64,000 bases of DNA from positions 310,001 through 374,000 of the forward strand of contig CAVZKV010000002.1 in assembly GCA_963775835.1 (NCBI GenBank), given 5' to 3'. Every line of letters begins with the position of its first letter. Position 1 is the stretch's first letter. The notes under the pieces were generated by a model. That model worked only from the letters and a program-made list of their open reading frames with translations, did no database searches and was not told where the DNA came from. This document shows positions 44,603-53,149 of this stretch, in pieces. Source of the stretch: AWTP1-13 sp963775835 (GTDB taxonomy: Bacteria > Pseudomonadota > Alphaproteobacteria > Rhizobiales > Hyphomicrobiaceae). The position numbers and the translations under genes were made by a program.

Positions 44603-45907
44603 ATGGAACAAACATTGCGGCGGGTTGGCGTGGTCGGAGGCGTACGCATTCCCTTCTGCCGTTCCAATACGCTTTTTGCCGATCAATCCAACCTGGCGAT
44701 GTTGACGGCGGCGCTGAACGGCCTGGTCGACAAGTACAACTTGAAGGGGGTGCACATCGACGAGGCGATCGGCGGCGCGGTCGTCACCCATTCCAAGGAT
44801 TGGAACCTGGCGCGTGAGGCGGTGCTCGGCAGCAAGCTGGCAGCATCCACGCCCGGCATCACCCTGCAGCAGGCCTGCGGCACCAGCCTGCAAGCGGCGA
44901 TGATCCTGCAGGCCAAGATTGCGACCGGACAGATCGAATGTGGCATCGCCATGGGCTCCGATACGACCTCGGATGCACCGATCGTCTTCAAGGAGAAGTT
45001 CGCACACCGGCTGGTCGAAGCGCAGAACGCCAAGTCGTTCGGCCAGCGCCTCGCCGCCTTCAAGGGTTTTTCCCCGGCCGAGCTGGCACCGCAGCCGCCG
45101 AGCGTCAGCGAGCCGCGCACGGGGCTGTCGATGGGTCAGCACACAGAGTTGATGGCCCAGGAGTGGCACATCTCGCGCAGCGAGCAGGACCGGTTCGCCA
45201 TGGAGAGCCATCGCAAGGCCGCCGAAGCCTACCGCTCGGGCTATTTCGACGACCTCGTCGTGCCGTTTGCCGGCGTCTTTCGCGACAACAACCTGCGTGA
45301 GGACATGAACTTGGACCGGCTCGCCACCCTGAAGCCGGCGTTCGACAAATCCGAGCGCGGCACCTTGACGGCGGCCAACTCGACGCCGTTGACCGACGGT
45401 GCGGCCTGCGTCCTGCTAGCCTCGGAAACATGGGCCGCCAGCCGCGCCCTGCCGATCGCCGCCTATCTGACGCACGCGCAGACCGCCGCCAACAACTTTG
45501 TGGCGGGCGAGGGCCTGCTGCTGGCCCCCACCATTGCCGTGGCGCGGATGCTCGAGCGCGCCCAGCTCAGTTTGCAGGACTTCGACTTTTACGAGATCCA
45601 CGAAGCGTTCGCCGCGCAGGTGCTCGTCACCCTAAAAGCCTTCGAGGACGCGGCCTATTGCAAGACCTTTCTCGGCCGCGATGCGCCGCTGGGGTCGATC
45701 GACCGCAGCAAGCTCAACGTCAAAGGCTCGAGCCTGGCGTTCGGCCATCCCTTTGCGGCCACCGGGGCGCGCATTATCGCCAATCTCGGCAAACTCTTGT
45801 CCGAGCACGGCGGCCGGGGGCTGATTTCGGTGTGCACCGCGGGCGGCATGGGCGTGGCTGCCATCATGGAAAGCACTCAGGCGGCAACCATGAAGGCCGC
45901 CGCCTGA
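44603..45907 (+). CDS. fadI: Acetyl-CoA C-acyltransferase (beta-ketothiolase), FadI type
   Basis: Thiolase that completes beta-oxidation by releasing acetyl-CoA. The 434-residue product has the nucleophile Cys92 in QQACGTSLQ, the second site FYEIHEAFAAQ with its His, GHPFAATGARI, and the general-base Cys in VCTAGGMGVA. The length and the SVSEPRTGLSMGQHTELMAQEW segment fit the FadI subgroup. ATG 44603 is chosen, with AGGAG 8 bases upstream. Last gene of the operon. Confidence 0.94.
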   Translation: MEQTLRRVGVVGGVRIPFCRSNTLFADQSNLAMLTAALNGLVDKYNLKGVHIDEAIGGAVVTHSKDWNLAREAVLGSKLAASTPGITLQQACGTSLQAAMILQAKIATGQIECGIAMGSDTTSDAPIVFKEKFAHRLVEAQNAKSFGQRLAAFKGFSPAELAPQPPSVSEPRTGLSMGQHTELMAQEWHISRSEQDRFAMESHRKAAEAYRSGYFDDLVVPFAGVFRDNNLREDMNLDRLATLKPAFDKSERGTLTAANSTPLTDGAACVLLASETWAASRALPIAAYLTHAQTAANNFVAGEGLLLAPTIAVARMLERAQLSLQDFDFYEIHEAFAAQVLVTLKAFEDAAYCKTFLGRDAPLGSIDRSKLNVKGSSLAFGHPFAATGARIIANLGKLLSEHGGRGLISVCTAGGMGVAAIMESTQAATMKAAA

Positions 45908-45995
45908 GGTTGCGCCCTGGCGGGCGCCGGTCAAAGTTGGGTCCTGCCCGAGCCCCCGCGCACCGGCGAGGGCTGCGGTCAAGACCCGTTGCTGG

Positions 45996-46145
45996 TTACT
46001 TGCCCTCGTCGGTACAGGAGAAAATCGGGCGACCACCTTGGCCGCTGTCGATCCAACCTGTGACCTTGCAATCGGCCGCGCTGGCCGACGCCGCTGCCCC
46101 AGCCAACAGGGACAGCCCTAGTAGGGCGCCAACAATTATTCTCAT
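45996..46145 (-). CDS. Small exported peptide of unknown function
   Basis: A 49-codon frame on the - strand, ATG at 46145 to TAA at 45996-45998. The product has a clean Sec signal, MRIIVGALLGLSLLAGAAASASA, with cleavage likely after ASA or SAA, leaving a mature peptide near 26 residues that begins ADCKVTGW and contains two cysteines that could form one disulfide (FSCTDEGK at its end). An AGGAGG ribosome site lies 8 bases before the ATG; a second in-frame ATG 6 bases earlier is too close to it. It is convergent with fadI and upstream of nothing obvious. I do not recognise a family. Confidence 0.7.
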   Translation of the reverse strand: MRIIVGALLGLSLLAGAAASASAADCKVTGWIDSGQGGRPIFSCTDEGK

Positions 46146-46358
46146 GATCATCTCCTCCTATGTTGTCTGGCCACGATCGTGTGGCCGACAGCACAAGCGC
46201 ACGTGGGCGGCGCAAGTCCCGGCCGCAACGGCGCCTCACCGAGCATTGAGCAAACGTGATCCTCATGCCGTTTGCGCATGCCGCCGATGCGGCCGGCGCG
46301 GGGTCGAGGGCGCGCAGAGCGCGAGACAAGATGGGCAGCTCCGCCGCCGGCGCACAAC

Positions 46359-46377
46359 GGCGCGCTTTAGGCGCGCC
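46359..46377 (-). terminator. Hairpin after the metallophosphoesterase gene
   Basis: GGCGCGC (46359-46365), loop TTTAG, GCGCGCC (46371-46377) form a perfect 7-base stem directly beyond the TAA of the - strand gene. No T-tract follows, so it is a weak terminator or an RNA-stabilising hairpin. Confidence 0.4.
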
Positions 46378-46378
46378 C

Positions 46379-47164
46379 TTAGGGCCGGGCTTCAGGGCCG
46401 CCCGCGCGGCCGTCCGCCGCGCGCTCGGCGAGGAACCCGGTCGCAAGCGCGCGCGCCCATTCGTCGCGGCCGTTTTCGGCGGCCCGTCGCGACGCCGCCG
46501 ACCAGTCATAGGGAACGGCCATGAGGTCTACGCGCCAACCCGATTCGGTTTGCTGCAACAGGCCATAGCGGGCGTGCGGGCTGCCCGCCTCCGAGACATG
46601 GGCCGGCGGCGTTGGATCGAAATAGCCCGGGCAGCCGACCGAACCGGGATTGACGATCAGCAGGTTTTGCCGCGTGCGCACGACGCGGGCCTGATGGGAG
46701 TGTCCACATAGAATAACTGCCGCGCTGGGCTCGCCCAGACGTGGGCCAAGCCGGTCGGCGGCGGCCGGCAACAGGCGTCCTTCGACTACGTCCTCAAGCA
46801 GGTACTCAAGGTCGCTGCGCGGCGTGCCATGGATCGCGAGGACGTCGAGGTCGAGCCGCAGCTGGGGCGGCAGGCGCCCGAGGCTTGCAATCTGCGCCGC
46901 CGTCAGCTGGTCGAAGGCAAAGGCATCGGAAGGCCCCATGCTTGCGCGCTCGATTTCGCCAAGCCAGCGGTCGTGGTTGCCGCGAACGGTGGGCAGCGCC
47001 AGCCGCTGCAGCTCGGCCATGGTTTCGCGGGGCCATAGCGGCCCCGACACGCAGTCGCCGAGATTGACGATGTCGGCGACGCCCAAGGCCCGGATGTCGG
47101 CCAGCACGGCTTCGAGTGCGGCGATGTTGCCGTGAATATCAGCAATGATGGCAAGTTTTTGCAT
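46379..47164 (-). CDS. Calcineurin-like metallophosphoesterase, YfcE/Mj0936 type
   Basis: A 261-residue dinuclear metal phosphoesterase. It has the family motifs in order: IADIHGN (Asp, His), NLGDCVSGP (Asp), VRGNHD (Asn, His), and CGHSHQARV with NPGSVG. The C-terminal part carries a long Ala/Arg-rich tail. ATG 47164 (MQKLAIIADIHGN) is preferred to a start 21 bases upstream. Substrate is unknown; members act on cyclic or small phosphodiesters. It follows fadD by 34 bases on the same strand. Confidence 0.9.
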   Translation of the reverse strand: MQKLAIIADIHGNIAALEAVLADIRALGVADIVNLGDCVSGPLWPRETMAELQRLALPTVRGNHDRWLGEIERASMGPSDAFAFDQLTAAQIASLGRLPPQLRLDLDVLAIHGTPRSDLEYLLEDVVEGRLLPAAADRLGPRLGEPSAAVILCGHSHQARVVRTRQNLLIVNPGSVGCPGYFDPTPPAHVSEAGSPHARYGLLQQTESGWRVDLMAVPYDWSAASRRAAENGRDEWARALATGFLAERAADGRAGGPEARP

Positions 47165-47198
47165 GCGCGGTTGGCGCCGAGCCACGCCCCATTGACCC

Positions 47199-48929
47199 TC
47201 ATCTTGGCTTTGGCCGCCGTGCCTCTTCGGCTTTGAGCTCTTTCTTGGATAGTTTGCCGATCATCGTCTTGGGGAGGGCGTCGCGAAATTCGATCTCGGC
47301 GGGCATTTCAATCTTGGAGAGCCTGCCCTCGAGATGCCGGCGAATGTCGTCGGCGGTGGCCACCATTCCCGCCTTCAGCTTGATGAAAGCCTTGGGCGCT
47401 TCCCCCCGGTACTCGTCCTGGATGCCGATCACCGTCACTTCCTCGACGGCGCGATGCTGGTAGATCGCCTCCTCGATGCGGCGGGGGTAGACGTTGTAGC
47501 CCGAGCAGATGATGAGGTCCTTAATGCGGTCGACGATGAAAATAAAGCCTTCCTCGTCCATGACGCCGACGTCGCCGGTGCGTAGGAAATCGCCGACGAA
47601 CTGATTGGCCGTCTCCTCGGGTTTGCGCCAATAGCCCCGCATCACCTGGGGGCCTTTGACGCAGATTTCGCCCTTTTCGCCGAGCCCGACCTCCTTGCTG
47701 GGGTCGGCCAGGTCGCGCAGGGAGACGATGGTGCCGGGCAATGGCTGGCCAATTGAGCCCTCCTTCACGGGCCCCTCGACGGGATTGCAGGTGACGCTGG
47801 GGGAGGCTTCGGTCAGGCCGTAGCCTTCCACGACCTTGCAGCCCGTCAGTTGCTCGAACCTTTGCTTCAGTTCCACCGGCAGCGGTGCCCCGCCCGAGAC
47901 GCAATATTTGAGCGAGGCGAGATCGAAGCTCTTGAGCCGCGGATGGTTCAGGATGGCGGTGAACATGGTCGGCACCCCCGGCATGACCGTAGGCTTGCCC
48001 CTGTCGATCAGCTTCATGGCATCGTCGAGCACGAAGCGCGGCATGATAATGAGCTCGGTGCCTTGCGACACGGCAAAGTTCATGACCGCGGTCATGGCGA
48101 ACACATGAAAGAAGGGTAGCACCGCCAGCGCGCGCTCCCGTCCGTGTTCGAGATTGACGGCCCAGGCGGCGCTCTGCTGGCAGTTAATCGAGATATTGGC
48201 GTGCGTCAGCATCGCCCCTTTGGGCGTGCCGGTGGTGCCGCCGGTATATTGCAACACCGCGACATCGTTGGCGGGATCGACGGGGACCGCGCGGGGGTCG
48301 GCCTCGTTGTCCATGACCGTGGCATCGAGGATTACCTTGGCGGCAACCGGCGATTTGTCCGGCCGCGCTATGTCCTTGCCTTTAAATAGCTTGAACAGCA
48401 CCGATTTGGCGCCGGGGAGCAGGGCCGGGAAGCTTGCGACGATGGCGCGCGGTAGCGTGCCGGCTTCGAGCAGGGCTTGCACCTTATCGAACAGCACCTT
48501 GAGATCGAGGGTGATGAGAAGCTCGGTCTCGCTGTCGCGCAGCTGAAAGGTCAGTTCCTCCAGCGTATAAAGGGGATTATAGTTAACGACCGTGCCGCCG
48601 GCTTTGAGAATGCCATAGTAGTAAATGAGGTAGGTGGGGCTGTTGGGCAGCAACAGTCCAACCTTGCTGCCTTTGCGGACCCCCAACGCCTTGAGGCCTG
48701 CGGTCGCCTGTCCGACGCGCTGGCCGATCTCGCGGTAGGTGAGGGTTTTGCCCAGAAAATTTGTGCAGGGGCGCGCGCCGTATTTCTGAACGGCGCTATC
48801 GAGCAAGTCGTAGACGGCCACGGGCTTAAAGGCCGCGTTCCAGTCGACGCCCTCAGGGTAGCGCTTGAGCCAGGGATGGGAGGGCGCTTCCCCTTCCGCT
48901 GTGCTGCCCAGCCGCGCGCCTGGCGACAT
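47199..48929 (-). CDS. fadD: Long-chain fatty acid-CoA ligase
   Basis: Adenylate-forming enzyme that activates free fatty acids for beta-oxidation. The 576-residue product has the P-loop YTGGTTGTPKGAMLTH (228-243), VEGYGLTEASP, GDVGVMDEEGFI, VDRIKDLIICSGYNVYP and the C-terminal Lys in TMIGKLSKKEL. Length fits FadD. It is on the strand opposite to fadEJI, yet functions with them, and is divergent from the ACP gene. Confidence 0.93.
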   Translation of the reverse strand: MSPGARLGSTAEGEAPSHPWLKRYPEGVDWNAAFKPVAVYDLLDSAVQKYGARPCTNFLGKTLTYREIGQRVGQATAGLKALGVRKGSKVGLLLPNSPTYLIYYYGILKAGGTVVNYNPLYTLEELTFQLRDSETELLITLDLKVLFDKVQALLEAGTLPRAIVASFPALLPGAKSVLFKLFKGKDIARPDKSPVAAKVILDATVMDNEADPRAVPVDPANDVAVLQYTGGTTGTPKGAMLTHANISINCQQSAAWAVNLEHGRERALAVLPFFHVFAMTAVMNFAVSQGTELIIMPRFVLDDAMKLIDRGKPTVMPGVPTMFTAILNHPRLKSFDLASLKYCVSGGAPLPVELKQRFEQLTGCKVVEGYGLTEASPSVTCNPVEGPVKEGSIGQPLPGTIVSLRDLADPSKEVGLGEKGEICVKGPQVMRGYWRKPEETANQFVGDFLRTGDVGVMDEEGFIFIVDRIKDLIICSGYNVYPRRIEEAIYQHRAVEEVTVIGIQDEYRGEAPKAFIKLKAGMVATADDIRRHLEGRLSKIEMPAEIEFRDALPKTMIGKLSKKELKAEEARRPKPR

Positions 48930-49240
48930 TTTTGCGGTTTCCTCTAGGCTTGAAGAGCGGTCTCACACCCATCATGTGTGGCAGGGCACACATTTGCATT
49001 AACCGCCTGCCCTGCCATTGAACACGCTTTTGCCGGCGATGGCCAGATTGGGGGTGGAACCGGCGCAGGAACCAAAGAGCAACCAAGGGAGCCTATCGGC
49101 GGGGCCATCTGCTGGACTTATCGGGGTTTTCCGTATATGTGACGCCTCGAATTGACCATCCGGGGTGCCCGGATCGTGTTAAGGCCATCAGCTAACAAAG
49201 GTCCCGACTTGCCTGGCAGGGCACGGATTGGGAGAACGCA
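48930..49240. other. Divergent fadD-ACP promoter region with inverted repeats
   Basis: No gene seen. Around 48962-48992 the words CACAC, GTGTG, CACAC follow each other, so GTGTG can pair with either neighbour. A perfect repeat TCCGGG-GTG-CCCGGA lies at 49159-49173, overlapping the space after a TTGACC hexamer (49152-49157), a plausible promoter and operator for the ACP gene. The motif gcagggca occurs twice (near 48985 and 49216). Confidence 0.45.
49159..49173. promoter_or_regulatory. Palindrome in presumed ACP promoter
   Basis: TCCGGG, three bases, CCCGGA: a perfect 6-base inverted repeat just downstream of TTGACC. Its place in the promoter spacer would suit a repressor site, for example one sensing acyl-CoA. 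No regulator gene is adjacent, so this is a guess from position. Confidence 0.35.
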
Positions 49241-49510
49241 ATGGACGACGTGGCAGGTAAGATTGTCGATATCCTGAAGAAGCATATGAAGGAGCCCAGG
49301 GATGACATTGGGCTTTCTACCGCGCTCACGGACCTGAAGATCGAATCCCTCGATCTTGCCATGATCGTGTTCGACATCGAGGATACCTTCGGCATCGAAA
49401 TCCCCTATAACGCCAATGAAGAAGCGTCGGATTTCAAGACCGTCGGCTCGGTGGTGGAGCGGGTTCGCGGTTTGATCGAGAGTTCCGGGGCGGCCCCGGC
49501 TAAGGCTTGA
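49241..49510 (+). CDS. Acyl carrier protein
   Basis: An 89-residue acidic four-helix carrier. The phosphopantetheine Ser is Ser36 in KIESLDLAM; most housekeeping ACPs have DSLD, here ESLD. The FDIEDTFGIEIP helix after it is typical. The C-terminal tail (SSGAAPAKA) is longer than in AcpP. Directly followed by a ketosynthase, 72 bases on, it resembles specialised ACP-KAS pairs such as NodF-NodE rather than the main fatty acid synthase set (fabD-fabG-acpP-fabF). Confidence 0.9.
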   Translation: MDDVAGKIVDILKKHMKEPRDDIGLSTALTDLKIESLDLAMIVFDIEDTFGIEIPYNANEEASDFKTVGSVVERVRGLIESSGAAPAKA

Positions 49511-49582
49511 GTGGCCGGGCGCGCCCACGCTGGCCCTCCAAAGCGCCCAATTTTTTGGTCTGAACACAGGAAACCCGCATAA

Positions 49583-50827
49583 ATGGTGATGTCTGGCGCA
49601 CCGCGCCGCGTCGTTGTTACCGGCATGGGCGTGGTGACGCCGATCGGCACGACGGTGGCGGAATTCTGGGCGGGCTGCCGCGAGAGCCGGGTTGGCGTCG
49701 GGCCGCTGGGCGGCTTCTCCGTGGAAGATCTGAAAATCCTGATCGCCGCCCAGATCAAGGCGTTCGACCACAAGGCGAGGCTCGGCCACTTTAAGCGCGA
49801 CAAGATCATCCTGCACGTGGACCGCTACTCCTGGTTCGCGGCTGCGGCCGCCGACGAGGCCATCAAGCAGGCCGGCCTGGAAGTTCCCTTTGCCAACGGC
49901 TATCGCGTGGCTTGCATCATCGGCTCGGGCGCCGGTGGCCTGCAGACCATAGAGACGTCCTACCGCGACCTTTTCATCCTGAAGAAGAAGGCAACCCATC
50001 CGCTGACGCTGTTGCGTTTCATCGGCTCTTCCGCGGCCGCCCATGTCGGCATCGAGTACGGCATCAAGGGGCCGACTTTTGCCACCTGCAGCGCCTGCTC
50101 TACGGCCGCGCATGCCATCGGCATCGGCATGGACTACATCCGCCACGGCATGGCCGACGTCGCCATCGTCGGCGCCTCCGAGGCGGTGATAAATTACGGT
50201 GTGATGCGCGCCTGGCAGGCCATGCACGTGCTGTCGCCGGAGGGCATCTTTCCCTTCGCCAAACGGCGCAACGGCACCGTGCTGGGCGAGGGTGCCGGTA
50301 TCCTGGTGCTGGAATCGGATGAGCACGCCAAGCGCCGCGGCGCCAAACCGCTGGCCGAATTGATGGGCTTCGGCATGACCTCCGACAGCAAGGACATGGT
50401 CAATCCGGACATCGAGGGGCCGAGCGAGGCCATGCGACTGGCTCTGGCCGACGCAAAACTGGCACCCGGCGACATCGACTACCTCAACGCCCACGGCACG
50501 GCCACGACCATCAACGACAAAAACGAGACCAACGCCATCAAGAACGTGTTCGGCAAGCACGCCTTTGAGCTCGCCGTATCCTCGACCAAATCGATGCACG
50601 GACATCCCTTGGGGGCCGGGGGCGGCATCGAGGCCGTCGCCTGTGTCAAGGCCATGCAGGAAAACTGGGTGCCACCGACGGCAGGTCTCGACGAACCTGA
50701 CCCCGACTGCGATCTCGACTACGTACCCAACGTCGGCCGCGACAAGGCGGTGACCTACGCCATGTCGAACTCATTCGCGTTTGGCGGCCTCAATGCCGTG
50801 TTGGTGTTCGGTCCGCCACCGCACTGA
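49583..50827 (+). CDS. Beta-ketoacyl-ACP synthase, KAS II/NodE-like
   Basis: Condensing enzyme that extends an acyl chain on ACP. The 414-residue product has the nucleophile Cys172 in ATCSACSTA, His304 in NAHGTATTIND and His341 in SMHGHPLGAGGG, the complete Cys-His-His triad, and FAFGGLNAVLVF at the end. The Cys motif SACSTA replaces the usual TACSSG. ATG 49583 has an AGGAAA site upstream; ATG 49589 is possible. With the adjacent ACP it likely makes a specialised acyl chain. Confidence 0.92.
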   Translation: MVMSGAPRRVVVTGMGVVTPIGTTVAEFWAGCRESRVGVGPLGGFSVEDLKILIAAQIKAFDHKARLGHFKRDKIILHVDRYSWFAAAAADEAIKQAGLEVPFANGYRVACIIGSGAGGLQTIETSYRDLFILKKKATHPLTLLRFIGSSAAAHVGIEYGIKGPTFATCSACSTAAHAIGIGMDYIRHGMADVAIVGASEAVINYGVMRAWQAMHVLSPEGIFPFAKRRNGTVLGEGAGILVLESDEHAKRRGAKPLAELMGFGMTSDSKDMVNPDIEGPSEAMRLALADAKLAPGDIDYLNAHGTATTINDKNETNAIKNVFGKHAFELAVSSTKSMHGHPLGAGGGIEAVACVKAMQENWVPPTAGLDEPDPDCDLDYVPNVGRDKAVTYAMSNSFAFGGLNAVLVFGPPPH

Positions 50828-50993
50828 GCCGGCCTCCGGTTCGTCTCACTGCCACCCTTTCTGCGTGTGCCAAGCGCGCCATCGGGCGCGTGCGCTGCGC
50901 GTTGGTTGACGAGCTGCTTGCTGATTGCTCGCTGGCCCTTGAACTCAGCGCCGCAGCAATCTTGTCGCCGGGCGGGCTCGACATGTCCCCGCG

Positions 50994-51069
50994 TGGTGGG
51001 CCCGGCAGGACTCGAACCTGCAACCAGACGGTTATGAGCCGCCGGCTCTAACCATTGAGCTACGGGCCC
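50994..51069 (-). tRNA. tRNA with CAU anticodon, probably tRNA-Ile2 (lysidine-modified)
   Basis: A 76-base cloverleaf with encoded CCA. Acceptor stem GGGCCCG/CGGGCCC pairs fully, D arm GCTC-AATGGTTA-GAGC, anticodon stem GGCGG/CCGTC with loop CTCATAA, T arm GCAGG-TTCGAGT-CCTGC, discriminator A. The loop gives anticodon CAU. The G-C rich acceptor and GTAGCTCAATGGTTAGAGC start resemble tRNA-Ile2, whose wobble C becomes lysidine through TilS, more than elongator tRNA-Met. Isotype is therefore likely Ile but not certain. Confidence 0.93.
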
Positions 51070-51189
51070 CAGGGGAAGCGTCTCTATAACACCCGCGGGC
51101 GTCGGCGTGGAATGGCCGCGGCGCGGCATGCTTCAGCCAAAAAACCTGTGTATCCTGGTGGGGAACGGCCGGGCTATGACGAGGATGAC

Positions 51190-51903
51190 ATGGGTACACA
51201 CAACTTGGCGGTTGCCCTGGGGAGTACCCTGTTGGCAACCTTCCTTTGCGCCGCAGGGGTGGTGATGGCGGCAGAGCCGGACCGGCAGCACGACCGCACG
51301 GTCAGCGTTTCGGCAACGGGCAGCGTGGCGGCCGAGCCCGATCTTGCAACCATCTCGACGGGGGTCGTCTCGGAAGCCGATACGGCGCGCGAAGCCTTGT
51401 CGCGCAACACCGCGACGATGGCCAAGGTGATCGAAGGCCTGAAGGCGCTCGGCATTTCCGCCCAGGACATTCGCACCACGGCGGTCAACGTCGAACCGCG
51501 CTACCGCAGCGCCAAAGATCAGGCCCCAGCCATTGTTGGCTACCAGGTCGTCAATCAGGTGCGCATTACGGCGCGCGATTTGAAGCGGCTGGGCGAGGTG
51601 CTGGATCAGATCGTCAGCCTCGGCGTCAATCAAGTCGGCGGTATCGCCTTCGAGGTGTCGAAGGCCGAGGAACTGAGGGATGAGGCGCGCAAGGCGGCGA
51701 TGGCCAACGCGCTGCGCCGAGCGCGGCTTTATGCCTCCAGTGCCGGCGCCGAGATCGGACCGGTGGTGACGATTTCGGAAGATGCACCCGCACCCGGCCC
51801 GCGCCCAATGGCGCGCACCTCGCTGGCCGCTGGCGATGTACCGATCGAACCCGGGACCCAGCGGCTCGAGGTGAAAATCCACGTCACCTGGGCCCTGCGC
51901 TAG
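51190..51903 (+). CDS. SIMPL (DUF541) domain periplasmic protein
   Basis: A 237-residue exported protein. It has a signal peptide (about 1-28, ending VMAAE), then the SIMPL domain: TVSVSATGSVAAEPDLATISTGV, an ALGISAQDIRTTAVNVEPRY strand pair, GYQVVNQVRITARDL, and GGIAFEVSKAEEL. Bacterial members are linked to oxidative stress and envelope functions but have no fixed activity. ATG 51190 is chosen; the longer upstream reading runs antisense through the tRNA gene. Confidence 0.88.
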   Translation: MGTHNLAVALGSTLLATFLCAAGVVMAAEPDRQHDRTVSVSATGSVAAEPDLATISTGVVSEADTAREALSRNTATMAKVIEGLKALGISAQDIRTTAVNVEPRYRSAKDQAPAIVGYQVVNQVRITARDLKRLGEVLDQIVSLGVNQVGGIAFEVSKAEELRDEARKAAMANALRRARLYASSAGAEIGPVVTISEDAPAPGPRPMARTSLAAGDVPIEPGTQRLEVKIHVTWALR

Positions 51904-51928
51904 TGGACCCGGGCGCCGGTCGTGCGGC

Positions 51929-53149
51929 ATGGGGGGCATGGTGATCGGGGGCGGCGCGAGCAGCCTGTTGCGCGGCAAACCGGAGAACGGCCACCACCGC
52001 GTCACCTTCGTCGAACTGTTCTTCGACCTGGTGTTCGTTTTTGCCGTCACCCAGCTCTCGCACGCCCTGCTCGAACACCTGTCCCTGCTTGGTGCCCTGC
52101 AAACGGCGCTGCTGCTGCTGGCGGTGTGGTGGGTGTGGATCTACACCTCCTGGGTCACGAACTGGCTCGATCCAGAGACGACCCCGGTTCGGCTCATGTT
52201 GTTCGCCCTGATGCTGGGGGGCCTCGTGCTCTCGACGTCGCTGCCCAAGGCCTTCGACGCGCAGGGCTGGGCCTTTGCCGGCGCCTACGCGGCCATGCAG
52301 GTCGGTCGCTCGCTCTTCATGCTCTGGGCGCTGGCCGGCCGTAGCCCCGGCAATTTTCGCAACTTCCAACGCGTTAGCCTCTGGTTCGGCCTATCGGCAC
52401 TGTTCTGGCTCGCCGGGGCCTGCGTGGACCCCAGCCAGCGCCTGGTGCTCTGGACGCTGGCCCTGATCCTCGACTACGCCTCGCCCGCGCTCGGGTTCTG
52501 GACGCCGGGCTTGGGTCGATCAAGGACCGCGGATTGGGACGTGGAAGGCGGCCACCTGGCCGAGCGCTGCGGCCTGTTCGTGATTATCGCGCTGGGCGAG
52601 TCGATCGTTGTCACGGGGGCGAAGTTCGCCGACCTGCCCTGGACGGGGACGACGGTGGCGGCATTCCTCGTCGCCTTCTTCGGTACGGTGGCCATGTGGT
52701 GGATCTATTTCAACATCGGTGCGGAGCGGGCCAGCGCCCGCATCATGGCCTCGTCCGATCCCGGCCGCCTGGCCCGACTGGCATACACGTATCTGCATAT
52801 CGTGCTGATTGCCGGCATTATCGTCAGCGCCGTCGCCGACGAGCTCGTCCTTTCGCATCCGCTGGGGCATACCGAGCCCTCGACCGTCGCCGTCATCCTC
52901 GGCGGACCGGCGCTCTATCTCCTCGGCAATATTTTGTTCAAACGGACAACCGCCAGTCGCCTGGCGCTCTCCCATCTCGTGGGCCTCGCCCTGCTCGCGG
53001 CTTTGGGTGCGGCGGCGACATCCCTCCCTCCCCTCCTGCTGGGAGCCGCCTCCACGGTGGTGCTGGTCATCGTCGCCGCCTGGGAAACCTGGTCGCTGCA
53101 GGGGCATGCCGCGGCCGCGCCCAGCCGTGATCCAGCGGCCTCCTCATGA
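51929..53149 (+). CDS. Low temperature requirement protein A (LtrA) family membrane protein
   Basis: A 406-residue polytopic membrane protein with about ten to twelve hydrophobic segments. The family is recognised by VTFVELFFDLVFVFAVTQLSHALLEH at the start and HLAERCGLFVIIALGESIVVTGA in the middle. Named for a Listeria gene needed for growth in the cold; the biochemical role is unknown. Its end overlaps the convergent gene by 6 bases. Confidence 0.9.
   Translation: MGGMVIGGGASSLLRGKPENGHHRVTFVELFFDLVFVFAVTQLSHALLEHLSLLGALQTALLLLAVWWVWIYTSWVTNWLDPETTPVRLMLFALMLGGLVLSTSLPKAFDAQGWAFAGAYAAMQVGRSLFMLWALAGRSPGNFRNFQRVSLWFGLSALFWLAGACVDPSQRLVLWTLALILDYASPALGFWTPGLGRSRTADWDVEGGHLAERCGLFVIIALGESIVVTGAKFADLPWTGTTVAAFLVAFFGTVAMWWIYFNIGAERASARIMASSDPGRLARLAYTYLHIVLIAGIIVSAVADELVLSHPLGHTEPSTVAVILGGPALYLLGNILFKRTTASRLALSHLVGLALLAALGAAATSLPPLLLGAASTVVLVIVAAWETWSLQGHAAAAPSRDPAASS

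Noticed and set aside
50994..51069. Elongator tRNA-Met as identity of the CAU tRNA
   Set aside because: Not fully excluded, but the acceptor and D-arm sequence resembles tRNA-Ile2 more closely than elongator tRNA-Met.
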